Assembly: GCA_016292545.1 (NCBI GenBank)
Contig: JAEDIG010000040.1
Location: 1 to 18,229, forward strand
Reading direction: 5' to 3'
Length of the DNA stretch: 18,229 bases
Origin: Bacteroidaceae bacterium
Lineage (GTDB): Bacteria > Bacteroidota > Bacteroidia > Bacteroidales > Bacteroidaceae
Positions 15,039-18,229 of this stretch are shown here, in pieces (positions within the stretch are counted from its first letter, which is position 1; each line of letters begins with the position of its first letter). The translations under genes and the position numbers were made by a program. The notes below the pieces were generated by a model. The model was not told the origin of the DNA and did no database searches. It worked only from the letters and a program-made list of their open reading frames with translations.

Positions 15039-15802
15039 TGAATCGTCTGCAAACAACTGCTGAAACAAAACATCCTGGGGGCACCGTCGGTGCCCCCAGA
15101 GCTGTCTTGTTCGACATGGATGGCGTGCTCTACGACAGTATGCCAGCCCATGCCATAGCCTGGAGCACGGCAGCCACCAGCTTCGGCCTGCACATGTCGC
15201 CCCAGGAGGCCTATCTGCACGAAGGGCGCACGGGCAGCGGCACCATCAACATTCTGGCGCAGCGCCATTGGGGGCGCAATGCCACCGAAGAGGAACTGCA
15301 GCGCATCTATGCCGAGAAAAGCCGTATCTTCAACAGCCGGCCCAAGGCAAAACCCATGCCTGGTGCACGCGAACTGCTGGAGGGGCTCCGCGACATGGGG
15401 CTCACAATCGTGCTGGTGACAGGGTCGGCCCAGCATTCGTTGCTCGACAGACTCAATGCCGACTTCCCGGGCATCTTTGCTCCGCAGCGGATGGTGACGG
15501 CCTTCGACGTGGTTCATGGTAAACCCCACCCGGAGCCCTATCTGATGGGGCTGCAGCGTGCCGGCGTGGAGGCCGCCGAAGCCGTGGTGGTGGAGAATGC
15601 TCCTTTGGGTGTGGAAGCCGCCCATGCAGCCGGAATCTTCACGTATGCCATTAATACAGGACCCCTGCCCGACGACATATTGTGGCAGGCAGGGGCTGGT
15701 TGTGTGGTTCCGAAGGAAGGAGGATTCACGATGGTCATGGAAGGAATCACACACCGTCTTCAGACAGGTCTTCCTCCACGTCCATCACATTGTCCTGTGT
15801 GA
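15038..15802 (+). CDS. HAD-superfamily hydrolase, beta-phosphoglucomutase-like
   Basis: 254 residues. HAD motif I FDMDGVLYDS (Asp26, Asp28), motif II VTGS (Thr128), motif III GKPHPEPY (Lys162) and motif IV VVENAPLGVEAA (Glu186-Asn187) are all present. The cap (about 36-105) is alpha-helical, as in subclass IA phosphatases and beta-phosphoglucomutases. Likely cytosolic sugar-phosphate phosphatase or mutase; substrate unknown, although the link to pgi suggests hexose phosphates. ATG 15038 shares one base with the pgi stop (TGATG). It gives about 20 residues before the first strand, longer than usual, and no better in-frame ATG exists before motif I. A strong hairpin lies inside this extra segment (15075-15099). 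Its 3' end overlaps the convergent DUF4738 gene by 56 bp. Confidence 0.88.
   Translation: MNRLQTTAETKHPGGTVGAPRAVLFDMDGVLYDSMPAHAIAWSTAATSFGLHMSPQEAYLHEGRTGSGTINILAQRHWGRNATEEELQRIYAEKSRIFNSRPKAKPMPGARELLEGLRDMGLTIVLVTGSAQHSLLDRLNADFPGIFAPQRMVTAFDVVHGKPHPEPYLMGLQRAGVEAAEAVVVENAPLGVEAAHAAGIFTYAINTGPLPDDILWQAGAGCVVPKEGGFTMVMEGITHRLQTGLPPRPSHCPV
15075..15099 (+). other. Perfect 11-bp GC-rich hairpin at the start of the HAD gene, just after pgi
   Basis: CTGGGGGCACC (15075-15085) and GGTGCCCCCAG (15089-15099) are perfect inverted repeats around a 3-base GTC loop, 36 bp after the pgi stop. What follows (AGCTGTCTTGTTC) is only mildly T-rich. It looks like the stem of a terminator or attenuator, yet it lies within codons about 13-21 of the coupled HAD frame. 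Confidence 0.6.
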
Positions 15803-16295
15803 TGGAGTAGCTGCCATCGCCTCCGATGGTGAGCAGAAATGGGGCAGACATGTCGCTTTCGGGCTGGCTCACGCATACGGCAAACAGAAGTCGTCCTTCG
15901 CGTGCGCTCACGAAGCGGAAACCGTCCAGGATGCCCTGGGTGCGGAAGTTGCCTGTGAGTTTGCCGGCAAACTGGGCCTTGGTGAACGTGCGCTTGAAGA
16001 AGGGCTGCCCGCTGCGGGTGATGCGGAGTATGTACAGGTTGTCTGCATAGCGGAGGCCATTCTCGTCCACGACCACGGGCAACGAGTCGCAGGCCTCACG
16101 ATGGATGGAGTAGGCATAGAGGTGGCTCCCCATGCGCACCGAGTCGGTGTGGTCATACAAGGGCAGGCGGTGGATTTCGCTCACCGTCTGTTCTGTTTCC
16201 CCCGATACCACGGTCACCTGGCTCTCCTTTGTCTTCTGGCAAGCACAGGCCGCCATCGCAGCTGCCACCAACAGAATGCGTTTTGTCATTTCCAT
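15747..16295 (-). CDS. DUF4738-family lipoprotein
   Basis: 182 residues. The N-terminus has a short basic start (MTKR), a hydrophobic run and a cysteine-containing lipobox (MAAC, Cys17, or Cys19), indicating a lipid-anchored envelope protein. The body resembles the Bacteroidales DUF4738 family: LYAYSIHREACDSLPVVVDENGLRYADNLYILRITR, PFFKRTFTKAQF, GILDGFRFVSA, and a C-terminal ISxDG-like strand followed by an acidic end. The family has no established function. Promoter TACTTTTG at 16329-16336. Its last 56 bp overlap the end of the convergent HAD gene, yet both termini read as plausible coding sequence. Confidence 0.8.
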   Translation of the reverse strand: MEMTKRILLVAAAMAACACQKTKESQVTVVSGETEQTVSEIHRLPLYDHTDSVRMGSHLYAYSIHREACDSLPVVVDENGLRYADNLYILRITRSGQPFFKRTFTKAQFAGKLTGNFRTQGILDGFRFVSAREGRLLFAVCVSQPESDMSAPFLLTIGGDGSYSITQDNVMDVEEDLSEDGV

Positions 16296-16328
16296 GCTGT
16301 TTTGTATCTTTTTTTGTTAATTCCACCA

Positions 16329-16336
16329 CAAAAGTA
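16329..16336 (-). promoter_or_regulatory. -7 promoter element of the DUF4738 lipoprotein gene
   Basis: The minus strand reads TACTTTTG, matching TAnnTTTG, 33 bp before the ATG at 16295. The 100-bp gap to the lactonase gene otherwise shows nothing clear. The -33 element is weak (TGTGC about 19 bp upstream). Confidence 0.55.
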
Positions 16337-16395
16337 AGCAAAAATTCCTTGCCGTGCACATTTTTTCTGGAAAAAAGCCTTGCATGCCGTCATTT

Positions 16396-17535
16396 TCACC
16401 ACATTTTCACAACCACGGGCCTCTTCATCTCCGCTCCCTCGCCTGTGGGGGTCAGCAATCCTGTCTGTTCGTTGCGACTATACACCTCGATGCGGTGGTT
16501 GTCCCTGCATGCCACCCCCACGACCCGACCGTTGGGTGAAATGGCAAAGTTGCGCGGATGGGGACCTGTCGGCTGGTAGCCGATGCGCGTAATCAGCCCT
16601 GTGGCCTCGTCCACGTTGAATATGGCAATGCCGTCGGCCTGCAGGCGGTTCGATGCATACAGATGTCTTCCGTCGGGCGACAGGTGGATGTCGGCGCTTC
16701 CTCGGGCTCCCGCCGTGTCGGCCTGTATGCTCTGCAGTTGGCTCAGCTTGCCGTCGGCATAGCCCATCACCACCACGTCGCCTTTCAGTTCGTCGATGAC
16801 ATACAGCCGGTTGCCTGTCTTATTCCATGTGGCATGGCGCGGACCGCTTCCCGGCTCCAATGTCGCCTGTGTCCACACGGCCGTATCGGACAGTGCCTCG
16901 CAGCCCTTTTCCAGAGGGAACATGCGGATGCAGTCGCTGCCCAGGTCGTTGGCCATCAGGTAGCGTCCGTCGGGCGAGAAGTAGATGTAGTGCAGATGGG
17001 CCTGCTCCTGCCGTGTGCTGTCGGGGCCGCTGCCGCTGAACTGCGCTACGGTGGGCGGCTCCAGCCTTCCGTCCTTCCCTCTGGAAAGGGCGCTCCCGCG
17101 TCCGCCGTGATAGTTGGCCGTCAGCAGGTGCGTGCTGTCGGGCGTGAGGGCCACGTGGCACGGTGCGGCCCCTTCCACCCGCTGCGTGTCGCATACGGTC
17201 AGGGTGTGGTTGTCGCCGTCGTAGGCAATCAGGTGGGCAGTGGAGTTGTGGCTGCCGTTTTCGCCCACGGCATATATGCGCTTGTGGTCATCCGTCACTA
17301 TCAGGAACGAGGGGTTCTCTATGCCCTTCACTCCGCCGATGCTGTCCATCTGTCCTGTGCGTTGGTTGAAGGCGAACAGCCGTATGCCTTCCTCCTGTGC
17401 GGGCGCATAGCTGCCCACTATCATGGTGAGCATGTCTTCGCCGGTGTTTTCTGCTGCCTGCTGTTTGCAGGATGTGATGCCTGGCATGGCGAGGCTTGCA
17501 CCCATGCACAGGGCCAAAAAAGCGTTTCTTTTCAT
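16396..17535 (-). CDS. Lactonase-family seven-bladed beta-propeller lipoprotein (YbhE/6-phosphogluconolactonase type)
   Basis: 379 residues from ATG 17535. An in-frame ATG at 17571 is rejected because the likely -7 promoter element (17569-17576) overlaps it and because 17535 gives a clean lipoprotein signal. The signal ends in the lipobox ITSC (Cys23), so the protein is an envelope lipoprotein. From about 36 to 379 it is a repeated propeller of the Lactonase family (PF10282): ENPSFLIVTDDHKRIYAV, GAAPCHVALTPDSTHLLTANYHGG, GSGPDSTRQEQAHLHYIYFSPDG, EPGSGPRHATW, SADIHLSPDGRHLYASNR and GPHPRNFAISPNG. Cytosolic members hydrolyse 6-phosphogluconolactone; an exported lipoprotein is unlikely to serve the pentose phosphate pathway, so the substrate is unknown. 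About 100 bp upstream of the DUF4738 gene. Confidence 0.87.
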   Translation of the reverse strand: MKRNAFLALCMGASLAMPGITSCKQQAAENTGEDMLTMIVGSYAPAQEEGIRLFAFNQRTGQMDSIGGVKGIENPSFLIVTDDHKRIYAVGENGSHNSTAHLIAYDGDNHTLTVCDTQRVEGAAPCHVALTPDSTHLLTANYHGGRGSALSRGKDGRLEPPTVAQFSGSGPDSTRQEQAHLHYIYFSPDGRYLMANDLGSDCIRMFPLEKGCEALSDTAVWTQATLEPGSGPRHATWNKTGNRLYVIDELKGDVVVMGYADGKLSQLQSIQADTAGARGSADIHLSPDGRHLYASNRLQADGIAIFNVDEATGLITRIGYQPTGPHPRNFAISPNGRVVGVACRDNHRIEVYSRNEQTGLLTPTGEGAEMKRPVVVKMW

Positions 17536-17568
17536 TGTCGCAATCGTGATTTGTCGAGTATTTTCTTT

Positions 17569-17576
17569 CAAATTTA
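17569..17576 (-). promoter_or_regulatory. -7 promoter element of the lactonase-family gene
   Basis: The minus strand reads TAAATTTG, matching TAnnTTTG, 33 bp before the chosen ATG at 17535. No good -33 element is seen. It lies between this gene and the stop of the upstream ATP-binding protein (17658). Confidence 0.5.
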
Positions 17577-17657
17577 TATATTTTTGTTGGAATCTGTCCC
17601 ATTCCGGACAATGTTTCCATCATTTTTTCCACATCTTCCCGAGGCAGTCGAGGGTGA

Positions 17658-18229
17658 TTACCTGACTACTTCCCAATGCCCGGTCTTATCGCTGCCCACA
17701 TGTTTTATCATTCCTATGGATTGCATAAACGAGAGGTCTCGTTTGATTGTTTTCTCTGAAACGTTCAACCATATAGCGAGATTTGTCGCATTTATCGTGA
17801 CACTTACAGTATCATTTACAGGGACATTTACAGGGTCATTTACAGGGACATTTATCGTGCCGTTTTTAATGGCATTATATATTTTCTGCTGTCTATCATT
17901 TAGTTCTGATAGATTTACAGGGACATTTACAAGGACATTTACAGGGTCATTTACAGTGTCACATACAGTATCAAATACAGTATCGTAATATTTATGCTTT
18001 ACTGACTTTTGTGGCCGTTTGAATGTCACTGTGATGAAACCGCTGTTCCATCGCCATGTTGGTTCCTCAACTTCTTGTCTGCTGCATGCGTCAATGATAC
18101 GTTTTGCTCCTGAACCCCAGTTCTCTAGGAATGTGGATTTGTATAGGGCTTCAGCAATTTTCAGATTATAGGGATATGACTCATGTGGCTCCTTGATATT
18201 CTCGGGGGTTATTTGTGGCGGGAATATTC
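17658..18229 (-). CDS. AlbA_2/Schlafen-like ATP-binding regulator with winged-helix C-terminus (5' part outside the window)
   Basis: The frame is open from the right edge; 189 C-terminal residues are visible. Visible residues 1-66 match the RecG-C-terminal-like HATPase_c_4 region found in AlbA_2 proteins: IKEPHESYPYNLKIAEALYKSTFLENWGSGAKRIIDAC, with the NWGSG..RI hallmark. The C-terminal part is a winged helix (LNDRQQKIYNAIKN ... LAIWLNVSEKTIKRDLSFMQSIGMIKHVGSDKTGHW), typical of these putative transcriptional regulators. Two tetrapeptide-repeat tracts ([DV]-x-V-N) lie before its first helix and between its first and second helices. Base composition is visibly AT-richer than the neighbours, suggesting a separate origin. 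An internal GTG at 18029 is not the start, because homology continues upstream. The DNA target and role cannot be told. Confidence 0.82.
   Translation of the reverse strand, partial: IFPPQITPENIKEPHESYPYNLKIAEALYKSTFLENWGSGAKRIIDACSRQEVEEPTWRWNSGFITVTFKRPQKSVKHKYYDTVFDTVCDTVNDPVNVLVNVPVNLSELNDRQQKIYNAIKNGTINVPVNDPVNVPVNDTVSVTINATNLAIWLNVSEKTIKRDLSFMQSIGMIKHVGSDKTGHWEVVR
17790..17861 (-). repeat. 12-bp tandem repeat, 6 units, inside the winged-helix coding region
   Basis: Six 12-bp units with plus-strand consensus ATTTACAGGGAC (variants ATTTATCGTGAC, ACTTACAGTATC, ATTTACAGGGTC, ATTTATCGTGCC). On the coding strand they encode the tetrapeptides GTIN, VPVN, DPVN, VPVN, DTVS, VTIN. The tract separates helix 1 from helix 2 of the predicted winged helix. 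Confidence 0.9.
17913..17984 (-). repeat. Second 12-bp tandem repeat tract, 6 units, same consensus
   Basis: Six 12-bp units (ATTTACAGGGAC, ATTTACAAGGAC, ATTTACAGGGTC, ATTTACAGTGTC, ACATACAGTATC, AAATACAGTATC on the plus strand) encode DTVF, DTVC, DTVN, DPVN, VLVN, VPVN on the coding strand. It forms the linker in front of the first winged-helix helix and is separated from the other tract by 51 bp (17 codons). Confidence 0.9.

Noticed and set aside
13713..15068. Minus-strand ORF of 451 codons opposite pgi
   Set aside because: Shadow of a complete pgi gene; no recognisable motif, promoter or ribosome site.
17085..17115. Possible tiny double frameshift in the lactonase gene (residues 146-152, RGSALSR, where SVSVFPL-like sequence is common)
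   Set aside because: The segment aligns without a length change and both flanks match the family, so ordinary divergence is sufficient. It is worth rechecking only if the gpsA lesions prove to be sequence errors.
17790..17984. Possible CRISPR array or phage-type direct repeats
   Set aside because: Units are 12 bp, contiguous without spacers, and code in frame as a tetrapeptide repeat.
16558..17988. Plus-strand ORF of 476 codons running across the lactonase gene and the repeat tracts
   Set aside because: Antisense to two supported genes and across their intergenic gap; the apparent TGT/TGS repeats are the 12-bp tract read on the wrong strand.

Overview
The window looks like the chromosome of a GC-rich Bacteroidales bacterium, most likely a member of the Prevotellaceae. 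Three things point that way: promoter elements of the Bacteroidetes type (TAnnTTTGC, with a TTTG-like -33 element about 19-20 bp upstream); protein sequences resembling Prevotella/Bacteroides versions of IlvC, IlvB, GpsA, Pgi and LysS; and family-restricted proteins such as a DUF4738 lipoprotein. The genus is an inference from remembered sequences; no search was run.

Layout. The left edge (1-724, minus) holds the 5' part of a secreted NlpC/P60 cell-wall peptidase, cut by the window. A hairpin terminator (747-789) separates it from a five-gene branched-chain amino acid operon on the minus strand, in transcription order ilvD, ilvB, ilvN, acyl-ACP thioesterase, ilvC (7086 down to 862). IlvN carries an unusual ~90-residue cysteine-bearing N-terminal extension, and ilvC has an extra promoter of its own. 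A divergent promoter region (7087-7326) fires ilvD to the left and a SlyD-like FKBP plus aroC (chorismate synthase) to the right; the two promoters are near copies of each other. Next comes a minus-strand pair: a YgjP/DUF45-type metalloprotein and a secreted endonuclease/exonuclease/phosphatase-family protein.

A second divergent promoter region (10733-10847) starts the plus-strand run lysS, gpsA, pgi, HAD phosphatase. As written, gpsA carries two compensating frameshifts that scramble about 80 residues, including the catalytic lysine region. Two minus-strand lipoproteins follow: a DUF4738 protein and a lactonase-type beta-propeller. The right edge is a clearly AT-richer segment carrying the 3' part of an AlbA_2/Schlafen-like ATP-binding regulator, whose C-terminal winged helix is flanked and interrupted by two six-unit tracts of a 12-bp in-frame repeat.

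Most of the window is core metabolism: valine/isoleucine/leucine precursors, the last step to chorismate, lysyl-tRNA charging, glycerol-3-phosphate and hexose-phosphate interconversion. I did not find a clearly new multi-gene system. The most unusual items are the IlvN extension, the duplicated divergent promoters, the broken gpsA and the repeat-bearing regulator at the right edge. No rRNA, tRNA, CRISPR array or insertion sequence was recognised. No gene-free stretch exceeds 300 bases; the longest is 7087-7326.
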